A stretch of 41,184 nt of DNA from a candidate division KSB1 bacterium (GTDB lineage Bacteria > Zhuqueibacterota > JdFR-76 > DREG01). Shown here piece by piece: positions 24,335 through 33,196 of this stretch. Position 1 is the stretch's first letter. Each line of letters begins with the position of its first letter. Below the pieces are notes generated by a model. It made no database searches. It was not told the DNA's origin and saw only the letters and a program-made list of their open reading frames with translations. Position numbers and translations under genes: made by a program. Where the stretch lies: the NCBI GenBank assembly GCA_022566355.1, contig JADFJB010000024.1, positions 1-41,184 of the forward strand, given 5' to 3'.

Positions 24335-24430
24335 CATAACGAATCAATTAACACGGAACAAAGGCAAGGACAATGAATTGGCAAAAGGAAAATTATGCTA
24401 AGCCTTTGTCCGGTTATCTCGACGTTATCT
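24335..24430 (+). other. attC-like site with two unpaired A residues (site 7)
   Basis: GCATAAC (24335-24341) and GTTATC (24425-24430) are the end boxes. The left inner arm TAACACGGAACAAAGGC (24350-24366) pairs with GCCTTTGTCCGGTTA (24403-24417) along its full length, leaving two unpaired A residues on the left arm. Spacers of about eight and seven unpaired bases lie between boxes and arms. This reproduces the attC plan of R, spacer, L, loop, L, spacer, R. Length 96 bp. Confidence 0.6.
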
Positions 24431-24449
24431 ATAAAAACTATCACTCTCC

Positions 24450-24620
24450 AAACAATAGATTTTACTTTGTGGCTATTTCTCTGAATACTTTCTGTAGTAA
24501 AAGGGAGTATTATCGGACCTTACCAAGTTGAGGGGAAGCGGAGCGAAAGTACACAAATCACGATGACATTTAAGAGCGAAATGCTCTTGCCTTTTTTAAG
24601 TCCTTTCTGTACCTTTTAAA
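24450..24620 (+). repeat. Dispersed repeat B, copy 2
   Basis: Aligns with 9311-9462 (see AAACAATAG, TGGCTATTTCTCTGAATAC, CGGACCTTACCAAGTT, GGGGAAGCG, TCACGATGAC). It starts about 20 bases after attC-like site 7 and ends about 90 bases before the next gene. It carries an extra hairpin at 24573-24598. Confidence 0.6.
24573..24598 (+). terminator. Terminator-like hairpin inside repeat B
   Basis: AAGAGC (24573-24578) and GCTCTT (24584-24589) with loop GAAAT are followed by GCC and six Ts. It could end transcription from the T9SS gene upstream. Confidence 0.5.
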
Positions 24621-24708
24621 GATAATGCCAGATCGTCTTAAGTGGAAGCGGTTTAATAAGAAAGAGTTTTGATAATACAAAAAGAGAATCAACAGAACGA
24701 AGGGAAAA

Positions 24709-24997
24709 ATGAACAGAGATGAAATACTGCTTTTTTTACGCCGTTTTAGAGAAAAATATCATTCAAAATACAACATTGTCAAAATCGGAGTTTTTGGTTC
24801 AGCGGCAAGAGACAGTATGAACGATAAAAGCGATATTGATATTGTTGTGGATTTAGGAAGGCCTGACTATTTTAACCTCATTGGCATAAAGCAAGCACTG
24901 GAGGAACAGCTCCATTATCCGGTAGATATTGTACGTACAGGATAACATGAACAAATATCTAAAGCAGAGAATCGATGCAGAGGCCATTTATGTATGA
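24709..24997 (+). pseudogene. MntA-type nucleotidyltransferase antitoxin, frameshifted near its end
   Basis: The first frame gives 78 residues with the minimal nucleotidyltransferase signature GVFGSAARDSMNDKSDIDIV and then VDLGRPDYFNLIGIKQALEE. It stops at 24943-24945 after VDIVRTG. Skipping one G near 24940 restores DNMNKYLKQRIDAEAIYV and a stop at 24995-24997, the expected family C-terminus (about 96 residues). MntA proteins neutralise HepT toxins by AMP transfer to a toxin Tyr. The catalytic part is intact, so the shortened product may still work. The restored stop overlaps the HepT start at 24990. Confidence 0.7.
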
Positions 24998-25362
24998 TAG
25001 AGGCTTTGTTTTAGAAATATTAACTCAAATTTATCAGGCCGTATCTATCATTAGTAGACGAATTAAGCCCATAAAATCAGCAAATGATTTCACAGATTCT
25101 GAAGAAGGAATGGAAAAACTGGATGCGATCTGTATGCAATTAATTCGATTGGTGAAAGCCAGAAAAATATGGATAAGATTACAAGCAAATCCCTTTTACC
25201 TAAATATCCTCAAATAGAATGGGACAAATCAAAGGAATGAGAGATATTATTAGCCATCACTATTTCGATGTAGATGCTGAAGTTGTTTTTGATGTTTGCA
25301 AAAATCATATTGATGAACTGGCGAAGACAATTAACCAAATCATCAAAGATATATCACAATGA
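24990..25362 (+). pseudogene. HepT-like HEPN toxin, broken by two one-base frameshifts
   Basis: Three frames each carry a collinear part of a HepT protein: MYDRGFVLEILTQIYQAV through EKLDAICMQLI (from 24990); then IGESQKNMDKITSKSLLPKY and EWDKSKE (from about 25151); then GMRDIISHHYFDVDAEVVFD through KTINQIIKDI (25234-25362). The RNase motif Rx4-6H of HEPN (R..IISHHYF) is in the last part. One missing base near 25148 and one missing A near 25233 explain both breaks. As written, no whole toxin is made. Either the pair is decaying or the assembly has residual indels here. Confidence 0.7.
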
Positions 25363-25436
25363 CACGTTCCGAAAGGATTCCGTAGGAATAGTAGTAGCCC
25401 ATATGATCCGGATATATCAATCGAAAGGGACATTTC

Positions 25437-25697
25437 ATGAGAAAACAATTCGCCGTTTCTTTTTTAGCAGCCTCGATCAGCTATTTTGCCACGTCATGCC
25501 AGCAGGCTGATACAAATCAATCAGCTTCTTTTCGGGCATGGAATCTCGCCGATCTGCAGTTGGAAACAACCAATGTTCTAAAAGTGCTGGTTCTTCATGA
25601 TATGGAAGGACTTTCCGGCCAGGACGACTGGCATACTTTTTCGTACTCCTATAAAGAAGATTATGAACGCGGACAAAAATTATGGGTAGCCGATATA
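25437..25697 (+). pseudogene. N-terminal fragment of a lipoprotein M55 (D-aminopeptidase-like) gene
   Basis: 87 residues from ATG 25437. A lipoprotein signal (SYFATSC, lipobox Cys21) precedes VLKVLVLHDMEGLSG, which matches the first strand of M55 D-aminopeptidases (DppA: K-V-x-x-x-x-D-M-E-G, with Asp and Glu as metal ligands). It goes on to YERGQKLWVADI, where the family continues to VNAAI, and then stops. A full M55 protein is about 270 residues; the remaining two thirds are absent, replaced by the 3' end of the convergent gene ending at 25717. It is therefore a truncated relic. Confidence 0.6.
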
Positions 25698-25716
25698 TAA
25701 AATTTCTCAAAGGATT

Positions 25717-27624
25717 TTATTTAAGAATTGTTATTTTCTTTTTCCTGGTCTTTTCCTGCCCCGAAACCTTATCTGTCACCTTACCAAAAAATTCATACAA
25801 CCCGGGCTTTAATTTTTTAAGATCTATGCTGATATGTTCTTTTCTTGTTTGGTCAGGTACATCAAAATTGTAGACTACCGAAACTTTTTCCGCCTTATTG
25901 TCCAACCTGCCTTTCTTATCCAATTTGGAAATACCAAATTCAAGCGTATAATGAGCAGTCCCTCCGGCATCTTTTTGCAAGTGATAAATTTCACAGTAAA
26001 CCTGTAAAGGATCTTGTTTAGATACCTGTTTAGCCGGCACTAAAGGAAAGGGAAGATGAGATTTGTAATTCTCCGATGGAAAGTTTACACCCAGCACCCA
26101 ATCGCTTAATTCCAATGAATCAAGATTGGCGGCTAACGGTTTTCTGGTTTTGAAGAAGGTTTTACCTATGGCATAAAGTCTATTTTTCTCCTCAGAAAAA
26201 CGGTCTCCTTCTGCTATAGAATCAGCGTAATAACCAATGGCCTCGGAAGAAACAGAATAATGGTTATTGGCTTGCAAATGGTTTACCATAAACACAGAAA
26301 TATTATCCATTCCCTTTGGCACGAGATCTTCGACCCGGTCGATTTCCTCCAAAGATTCATTCCGAATAATTAGAGCGTGTTTCAGATGGTAATCCGGAAT
26401 TTCTAGGGATTTTTTGCTCCTGGCCGATACTTTCCTGGGTTTAAACTTTGGATAAGAAAGAGCGATAATTGCTAATCTTGGTTGGTTTTTTTGATCTAGT
26501 AAACGAATGTTATGGGTTATTATATCAATTTTACCAAACAGATCTTCGTAATCCGAATTATCCAAATTAGCGAATTTATAATTAGGATTAATCCTGTCAT
26601 TATTTTTATTGGCATAAAATATAGTGCGTAAAACACGAATGTAATGGCCGCTTGGCTGACCTCTTTCCCTGGCCATTTGCTGGTGGTTCCAAATTTCTTC
26701 CAACTCAAAATAACGTTCTCGAAATATTGGATTAAATAGAGATAACTCTGCATAGTACATAATTTGATAAATGGACTGTTTCTTGGGAATAAGAGATTCA
26801 ACTCCTTCAACCAGTCCAAAACTGCCAGTTCCAAATCTATTTGCAAAAAGAAATACACTGTGTTCTTCCGTTCCTAGCGTATTATAAATCCACATCTCAT
26901 ATTCCGGATTTAGATCTTCCGTCTTAATCTTTCTCCTCGCACGGAGATTGGCTACCCATCGCATGAGTTCAAGCTCGCTGGCTGACGAAGAGCCCAGCAT
27001 CCCCTTATGCTTCTTACCCGGTTGGCCATATTTCACATAAATTGTTCCCCTGGCATCGCAGCCATAAACGCCATTACGGTTCTTACCAAAATGTTTTCGG
27101 GCATAGGCAATACGTACCCAATGTTCGATCAAACGCTCATTGCCACGCGTTGCGGGTCTGGAATCCTTTTCAAGCCAAAACTTCCGTAAATAAAAACAGA
27201 TTTCCAGGCTTTGTTGTTTGGCCGTTTGCTGCCAGGTTGCTTGTGCCTCTTCACCTAGCAAAGGCGACAATCTATCGATCTCCTCCTTAACAGTTTTTGG
27301 AAATTCGAACATGCCCGGCTTTGAAAATCCCCATAAATAAATCTCGCTGGCATTGTTATAATATTCTTGTGCCTTCATTTCGGTCGCCAGTTCAATGAAG
27401 GCTATACCAATGCGAGGATCAACTTTGCCCAATTTGTCTAATTTATAGTGAGCAGACCACCATATTTTGAGTGCTCCTTGCCAATCGCCATTTTTCTTTG
27501 ACTCTAGTCCACGGGTAAAATAATCCTGGTTTGCATAGAGCTGGGAAATGAAGACTTGAGGCTGCATCAATGCGCAAATCGCTAAAGAAGTATGAAGAAG
27601 GGAGAATTTAATGATTTTATACAT
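25717..27624 (-). CDS. GWxTD-domain protein
   Basis: 635 residues with an N-terminal signal peptide (IIKFSLLHTSLAICALMQP). A helical TPR-like part (about 30-150: WQGALKIWWSAHYKLDKLG) is followed by the GWxTD-type domain: RLIEHWVRIAYARKHFG, then GVYGCDARGTIYVKYGQPG, in which the GW-TD-RG-YI-YG-P core is modified to G-VYGCDARG. The EYEMWIY motif follows. The C-terminal ~200 residues form beta-sandwich domains (DPLQVYCEIYHL, RKEHISIDLKKLKPGLYEF). GWxTD proteins are extracytoplasmic proteins of FCB and Acidobacteria genomes; their biochemical role is not settled. It is last in a minus-strand run after a T9SS propeller protein and a barrel protein. Confidence 0.75.
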   Translation of the reverse strand: MYKIIKFSLLHTSLAICALMQPQVFISQLYANQDYFTRGLESKKNGDWQGALKIWWSAHYKLDKLGKVDPRIGIAFIELATEMKAQEYYNNASEIYLWGFSKPGMFEFPKTVKEEIDRLSPLLGEEAQATWQQTAKQQSLEICFYLRKFWLEKDSRPATRGNERLIEHWVRIAYARKHFGKNRNGVYGCDARGTIYVKYGQPGKKHKGMLGSSSASELELMRWVANLRARRKIKTEDLNPEYEMWIYNTLGTEEHSVFLFANRFGTGSFGLVEGVESLIPKKQSIYQIMYYAELSLFNPIFRERYFELEEIWNHQQMARERGQPSGHYIRVLRTIFYANKNNDRINPNYKFANLDNSDYEDLFGKIDIITHNIRLLDQKNQPRLAIIALSYPKFKPRKVSARSKKSLEIPDYHLKHALIIRNESLEEIDRVEDLVPKGMDNISVFMVNHLQANNHYSVSSEAIGYYADSIAEGDRFSEEKNRLYAIGKTFFKTRKPLAANLDSLELSDWVLGVNFPSENYKSHLPFPLVPAKQVSKQDPLQVYCEIYHLQKDAGGTAHYTLEFGISKLDKKGRLDNKAEKVSVVYNFDVPDQTRKEHISIDLKKLKPGLYEFFGKVTDKVSGQEKTRKKKITILK

Positions 27625-27714
27625 CCAGTTTTATCTCGATGATTTGAGTAACAAAACAATAAACGTTACGGATCATTTATGGGTTCCCAATGAACTTATT
27701 TAGGAAAATTTTCC

Positions 27715-30700
27715 TTATTTCAATAAAATCATCTTTCTCATTTGAATGAAATCACCGGCTTTTAGACGGTAAAAGTACACACCGTTTGCAAGCCGGGAGG
27801 CATCAAAATCCACCAAATAATTCCCACTGTTTTTCTTTCGATCAACCAAAATTTGCACCAACCGGCCGGAAGCATCAAAAATTTTCAGTGAGACATGTTG
27901 CGGCTCTGGAATCGCATACTGAATGATTGTAGTAGGATTAAAAGGGTTAGGATAGTTTTGAGATAAGCTATATTCAACAGGAATATCCAATTGTTGATTC
28001 TCAACAGTCGTTAAGCTGCTATCTTCTTCAATTTGTAAAAATTGGTTTACTGCCGTATTTTCATACGTTTCAACAATCCCGGATGGCCATTGAACCGTAA
28101 TGGAATCAATAGAAGTTGCATCACCCAAACCGAAAACAGCATTAAGGCTATTCTGGCCGCCCCAACCTCCACCGGTTAAGCCGCTTAATTCACGTACTTG
28201 CCAGAGCGGGGTTCCATTGATAGTGGCTTTTAATTTAATTTTAGCACCGATAGCAGAGGCATTGGAAACAGTTCCTTTTAGAAGCAAATTAATCCAATTA
28301 TTGTTATTGGTTCCGCGACTTTTATTGTTCATATACAGGAAATTCTTTTGATCCACAGTAAAACTGTTGGCCACGAACATATCCAAAAAGCCATCCTTAT
28401 TATAATCACCCCAGGAGCATCCGTTTGAATTGCCAACATTGTTTATAATATTGTTGCCATTGCTGACTTTACTAAATGTACCCTGCCCATCAACATTCTC
28501 GTATAAGTAATTTATATCAATATTGGTTACAAAGATATCCAGGTCGCCATCGTTGTCATAATCACCCCAACTGCTGCCAAAAGAAGCCGCGGCGTCGGCA
28601 ACTATTTCACCGGTGACAATTTTTTCAAATGTAGCCGATCCACTTTCTGCTAACAGGTTTTTATAAAAGGAATTGACTCCTTTATCATTGGGTATAAAGA
28701 GGTCCAAATCACCATCGTTATCCATATCACCCCAGCTTCCGCCCATGGAACGATTATCTTCATTGACAATATCAATCCCCAGAATTTTTGTAAAGCTTCC
28801 GTCCCCATTATTTTGATATAGATAATTATTACCTATATTGGCAACAAAAAGGTCTAAATCTCCATCGTTGTCATAATCTACCCACGATCCGCTAATGGAA
28901 CGCCCACCATCATTGACAATTTCTCCTTGCGTTATCAGCGTAAATGAATAATCCGGTGGACCATTGTTATGATACAAGGCATTGTTCTGCTCCACACCAC
29001 TGCCATTTGCAACAAACAAATCAATATTCCCATCATTATCATAATCACCCCAGGTTCCGCTGTTGGAATCGTGATTATCGGTTACGACATTGCCATTGGT
29101 GATTTTAGTAAAATTACCTCCTTCATTTTTATATAAGAAATTCGTTTGGCCTAATCCGAAGAAACTATTTGCAACAAACATATCTAATTTGTTGTCGTTG
29201 TTATAATCACCCCAGGAGCTGCCAAATGAATTACCGGCATCGTTGACGATTTGACCCACTTGCGCAGAAGTCATTTTGGAGAAAGAACCATCACCATTAT
29301 TATGATATAAAATATTATCAACACCTATTGAATTGGTAAGGAACAAATCCAAAAGCCCATCATTATCGTAATCGCCCCAGCTATTACTAACGGTATTGCC
29401 GCCATCAAGGACAACTTCACCATCCGTAATCAACTCAAATAGTTTGTTGGGGCTTGGACTCCCGGATGTCTGTATATCTCCTACATGTTCGCTTTCACTA
29501 TTTGCATAAACTGCGGTTACCCTGTATAAATATTCCGTCCCGGCATCAGTAGACTGATCCACAAAGAAGGTCCTTTCCACAGGTACATTTGTGAGTAGTG
29601 ACTCTTCACCTGTGTCTTCATTTTTACGATAAATATTGTAAGAAAGTAAATTGGCAGAGCCTCCGCATTCACCCGGCAAATTATCGCCTATACTAAAAGC
29701 TTCAGTGTTACTTAGACTTGTCAGGTTTATAGATTGACCATCAGGTGATTTTGCTATATCAAAACCAAATTCCCTAAACGGACTTAAATTACCGGCATCA
29801 TCATTAATGGCAATGTTTACGGAAACCTTGTCATCGTTTCCAAACTTGATGCATAATTCGAAGGAAAACTGAAATTGAGGTTCATCTCCAGTTTGTAGAA
29901 TTTCAGTAACCAATGAACCGGGAATCAAGCGAGCTTCCGCTCCATATGGAGATGGTTCGGAATATACATTCACGATTGAGCTATCGGAGAGATCCCCATT
30001 TTGATCTTTAACAGTAATGGATATTATGTCAGGTATTGTTCCTTGCGAACCATCCGGGAATTCGCATACATCCTGTGCTTTTTTTGCTAATGAAGTCCCA
30101 AATAAACCGAAAAATGGAGCAGATGCATTAAGCGGTTGATTCCATGATATCTTGACAAAAGAAGAAAGCCCTTGTTTTTTATCGAATACTTGTTCCAAAG
30201 TAAGGTTCCTGGGTAAACCCAGATCTTCAATTCGAGTGACAAATATATCCAAGTCACCGCTGCTTGTGGGTTGGAACGTACCAAAATCTGCCGTGGAACG
30301 AAAACTTCCGGTAACAAAAGTATTTAGCAAGTTATTTTCTTCGCCTAGAATATCTTGATACGAAAATGCTGCGGCTGTTACTGCACTGCCAAAATCATCT
30401 TCGACACTCCCGGAGTGTTTAGCCCAAAGTAATCGTCCGGATTGATTGTACTTGGCAATAAAAATATCTCTGCCACCGTTACTTTCAAATTTATGCTCAT
30501 TTTGCAGCCCTTTTGCAAACACCATAGATTCTACATAATCTCCCGTGATCAAAACAGAAACAGCTTGAGGTCCCAGAGGATCCCTTCGCCTGAAAACATG
30601 TATCCCCCGGCTCTCATCTCGGCCAATGCTCCCGGCTTGTTGAATCCAAATTAAGTTGCCATCATCATCATACCTGGCGACAAAAACGTCTCGGTCCCCG

Positions 30701-31671
30701 GAACTTATTAACGATTTATTATCGAAAATTCCCGTATCATTAAAACCACCGGTCACATAAAGATGAGTTTTACCAAATTCTTCGTCATCTTCATGTATAT
30801 ATCTTGCAATGCCATGTCCCTGGTCTTTGCCTTTTCCTCCAGCTTGTTTAACCCAAATTAATAAACCATCCGGATCATATTTAGCAATAAAGATGTCTTT
30901 ATCTCCCCGGCTGGTTAATGCAGTTTCGTTATTTTCACCCGGGCCAAAAGTTGCCCTGGTTTCATCAAATTGTCCGGTTACAAAGCTATTGCCAAATTCA
31001 TCCAAAGTGATGCCCTGGCCATTGTCACTTTGTGGGCCGCCGGCTCTTTTTGCCCACACAAGTTCTCCAGTATTTCCATCATACTTTGCCACAAAAATAT
31101 CTTTATTGCCGGCGCTGGTCAATTCAGTCTGGTTTGCTTCACCTTTACCAAAAGTTGCCAAATCCCTAAACCATCCTGTCACAAAAACATCTGAGCCAAA
31201 ATTACCAACTGCAATACCTGTTCCTATATCTTCCAAAGAACCACCTGCACGGGTAGCCCATATGACATTACCCGAACCATCTAATCGGACTATGAAAATG
31301 TCATCACTGTTTGAATCGGATACCAGTGAAAAAGAACCAAATGCTACCGTGTCTTGAAACGAACCCACCATAAAAATGTGAGCATCCGAAGTAGCAACGT
31401 CATTTCCCGCACTTTTACTGGATGCATTGCCAAAAACCATGGACCAGTTTAACTTGCTTGTTGAATTATAATTGTTAATAAAAACATTTTGATCGAGTTT
31501 TCCGGTTATAAGAATATCACTGGACCCAAACAATGAAATTCCATGGCCGGCATCTCTGTTGGAACCACCGGCTTGATTAAGCCAGCAATATCCGACACTT
31601 TGTGCCGAAAGCTGATTTGTAATAGCGAAAATACTTATAATGAAAATCAACTGGAATTGGTTTTTTTTCAT
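27715..31671 (-). CDS. Giant T9SS protein: SBBP propeller, FG-GAP/VCBS propeller, ASPIC/UnbV domain
   Basis: The ATG at 31671 follows GGGAGT and gives a signal peptide (KKNQFQLIFIISIFAITNQLSAQ); an earlier TTG is rejected. About 1,318 residues in order: seven SBBP-like repeats to ~500 (WAKRAGG ... FVTGQF ... DIFIAKYD), a beta-sandwich/fibronectin-like part to ~770, seven FG-GAP/VCBS repeats about 780-1125 (SWGDYDNDGDLDLFVAN, each with the DxDxDG calcium-binding loop), an ASPIC/UnbV domain (NWINLLLKGTVSNASAIGAK, SITVQWPSG), and a T9SS sorting domain (QNYPNPFNPTTIIQYAI, RKMILL). Seven plus seven repeats suggest two seven-bladed propellers. A probable adhesin-like surface protein that binds calcium. 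The barrel gene ends 32 bases before this start, so they are likely cotranscribed. Confidence 0.85.
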   Translation of the reverse strand: MKKNQFQLIFIISIFAITNQLSAQSVGYCWLNQAGGSNRDAGHGISLFGSSDILITGKLDQNVFINNYNSTSKLNWSMVFGNASSKSAGNDVATSDAHIFMVGSFQDTVAFGSFSLVSDSNSDDIFIVRLDGSGNVIWATRAGGSLEDIGTGIAVGNFGSDVFVTGWFRDLATFGKGEANQTELTSAGNKDIFVAKYDGNTGELVWAKRAGGPQSDNGQGITLDEFGNSFVTGQFDETRATFGPGENNETALTSRGDKDIFIAKYDPDGLLIWVKQAGGKGKDQGHGIARYIHEDDEEFGKTHLYVTGGFNDTGIFDNKSLISSGDRDVFVARYDDDGNLIWIQQAGSIGRDESRGIHVFRRRDPLGPQAVSVLITGDYVESMVFAKGLQNEHKFESNGGRDIFIAKYNQSGRLLWAKHSGSVEDDFGSAVTAAAFSYQDILGEENNLLNTFVTGSFRSTADFGTFQPTSSGDLDIFVTRIEDLGLPRNLTLEQVFDKKQGLSSFVKISWNQPLNASAPFFGLFGTSLAKKAQDVCEFPDGSQGTIPDIISITVKDQNGDLSDSSIVNVYSEPSPYGAEARLIPGSLVTEILQTGDEPQFQFSFELCIKFGNDDKVSVNIAINDDAGNLSPFREFGFDIAKSPDGQSINLTSLSNTEAFSIGDNLPGECGGSANLLSYNIYRKNEDTGEESLLTNVPVERTFFVDQSTDAGTEYLYRVTAVYANSESEHVGDIQTSGSPSPNKLFELITDGEVVLDGGNTVSNSWGDYDNDGLLDLFLTNSIGVDNILYHNNGDGSFSKMTSAQVGQIVNDAGNSFGSSWGDYNNDNKLDMFVANSFFGLGQTNFLYKNEGGNFTKITNGNVVTDNHDSNSGTWGDYDNDGNIDLFVANGSGVEQNNALYHNNGPPDYSFTLITQGEIVNDGGRSISGSWVDYDNDGDLDLFVANIGNNYLYQNNGDGSFTKILGIDIVNEDNRSMGGSWGDMDNDGDLDLFIPNDKGVNSFYKNLLAESGSATFEKIVTGEIVADAAASFGSSWGDYDNDGDLDIFVTNIDINYLYENVDGQGTFSKVSNGNNIINNVGNSNGCSWGDYNKDGFLDMFVANSFTVDQKNFLYMNNKSRGTNNNNWINLLLKGTVSNASAIGAKIKLKATINGTPLWQVRELSGLTGGGWGGQNSLNAVFGLGDATSIDSITVQWPSGIVETYENTAVNQFLQIEEDSSLTTVENQQLDIPVEYSLSQNYPNPFNPTTIIQYAIPEPQHVSLKIFDASGRLVQILVDRKKNSGNYLVDFDASRLANGVYFYRLKAGDFIQMRKMILLK

Positions 31672-31703
31672 GTCTACTCCCAATATCAATGGTTAAAATA
31701 AAA

Positions 31704-33026
31704 TTAGAACACTATGGAAATGCCAAAAGTAGATACTATGTTTGACCTGATCCCGCCATCGTTCAGTGGAATCAAAAAATTGCCCAGCAGAAAAATCCGA
31801 TCTGAAGGTGCGAACTTGAATCCAACTGCGGTGTCGAATAGGTGATCATAATCATCTTCAGGAATATTACTGAGATCGATAATTTCTTCGTAGCTTGCCG
31901 TTCCTGGAAATCTTGTTCTTGTAATGACGCTAGTCCCTGGAAAGATATTGATTGTTTCGCTGCTTTCCAAATCGATTTCACCAATTAAGTCGATAGCGAA
32001 TGTCAAACCTGTGGTTAACTTTTGATCGAAACCTATATTAAACTCAAATTCGTCGCTGTCAAAATCTGCCCAGCGTCGGTTAAAGCCAATGTTGAGATGA
32101 GGATTAAAATCACCTATTTTTTTTGATAGAAAAATGGATGTTTTCACGCTGGGTTTTCCAGTACCGAGAAAGTCTTCTTTATTTCCTGTTGGAAATCGAT
32201 ATTCGGCAAAAGCGGCAAAATTCAGACTCGACTCTTGCTTAAAGCTGTATTTGAGTCGTAGAGCAATATCCCCAATGCCAGTCATGCTGCTTTCATACTC
32301 AAATGTATCCGTCAATTGGGGATGAAGCACGTCATCGTTAAAATTGAAAACAGCTTGTCCTAATTGAATCAAGGTAATACTGTTGATGACTGCCTTTGCT
32401 GTGCCATTCATTTTGAGGTTGATCATAGGAACTGCAATGCCTACGTCCAGGTTAGGTGTAAGTCCATAGGTTGAGTAGAACACGAAAGAACTAGCGCTGA
32501 GATTTAGATCAGGATAAAACTCCATCGTATCATTATCGATAAGATCATTGGGATCCTCACCTCCAAACACGCCATCTTGATCAAAATCCGGAATAAATGT
32601 AAATTTAAAATCTTCGATAGCTAATCCCCTGAAATCGGATAAGTCATAATAGGAATAATTCAGCCCAAAATAGAATTTACCTTTACCAATTGTCTCCGCC
32701 CTTTCTCCAAAAATAGGGCCGAGACTTTCTGTAATTAACTCCGGAACACCGGTTTGAAGATCTACAGTTACTCCAGCGATTGTTGAAGTTAACGGAAAAG
32801 AAGCGATTTTTGTTTGAATTAAACTGCCCATATTAAATAATGCCGTGCTCGCTCCCCGATATACGTCATCAATGATACTTATTGCACCGGGTGGAGAAAA
32901 TAGATCCTCTTGAAATATTTTTTTAACGATACTTGTGAAAATATTATCAGGCTGGGCTTTCGTTTCTTTTGGAAATAAGCAGCTAAGGATGATAGATATA
33001 AAGAAAACTTTGAACAGTGGTTTCAT
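31704..33026 (-). CDS. Outer-membrane beta-barrel protein (MetA/OmpW-like transporter type)
   Basis: 440 residues: signal peptide (MKPLFKVFFISIILSCLFP ... KAQ), a periplasmic or lid segment about 25-120, then alternating amphipathic strands (GKFYFGLNYSYYDLSDF, DIALRLKYSF, NFAAFAEYRFPTGN, FEFNIGFDQKLTTGLTFAID) ending with SNIVSTFGISIVF; a final aromatic Phe is the BAM recognition mark. A loop with DFDQDGVFGGEDPND is acidic and could bind calcium. The pattern fits MetA-pathway/phenol-degradation-like transporters, but substrate is unknown. It may be the partner of the propeller protein directly downstream. Confidence 0.75.
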   Translation of the reverse strand: MKPLFKVFFISIILSCLFPKETKAQPDNIFTSIVKKIFQEDLFSPPGAISIIDDVYRGASTALFNMGSLIQTKIASFPLTSTIAGVTVDLQTGVPELITESLGPIFGERAETIGKGKFYFGLNYSYYDLSDFRGLAIEDFKFTFIPDFDQDGVFGGEDPNDLIDNDTMEFYPDLNLSASSFVFYSTYGLTPNLDVGIAVPMINLKMNGTAKAVINSITLIQLGQAVFNFNDDVLHPQLTDTFEYESSMTGIGDIALRLKYSFKQESSLNFAAFAEYRFPTGNKEDFLGTGKPSVKTSIFLSKKIGDFNPHLNIGFNRRWADFDSDEFEFNIGFDQKLTTGLTFAIDLIGEIDLESSETINIFPGTSVITRTRFPGTASYEEIIDLSNIPEDDYDHLFDTAVGFKFAPSDRIFLLGNFLIPLNDGGIRSNIVSTFGISIVF

Positions 33027-33084
33027 TTTCCAGTATTGGTTCTTTTAAAGGTTTTGCCTGATATTGAATTTTAAAATCAGTTTG

Positions 33085-33114
33085 TTGCGGAAATTAACGA
33101 AATGGTTTCCGCAA
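33085..33114. other. Perfect hairpin between kinase and barrel genes
   Basis: TTGCGGAAA (33085-33093) and TTTCCGCAA (33106-33114) are exact complements with a 12-base loop and no T-run. It may separate expression of the kinase gene from the downstream genes. Confidence 0.45.
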
Positions 33115-33196
33115 TGCTTCACTGGTGTTATTGAACGCCAAATCAGTTACGATCTGTTTTAACTACTGTTAGAATGCTAATCATAATTATATTTTT

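Noticed and set aside
30809-31357. 182-codon plus-strand ORF inside the giant propeller gene
   Set aside because: Mirror of repeated SBBP units on the minus strand; no independent signal.
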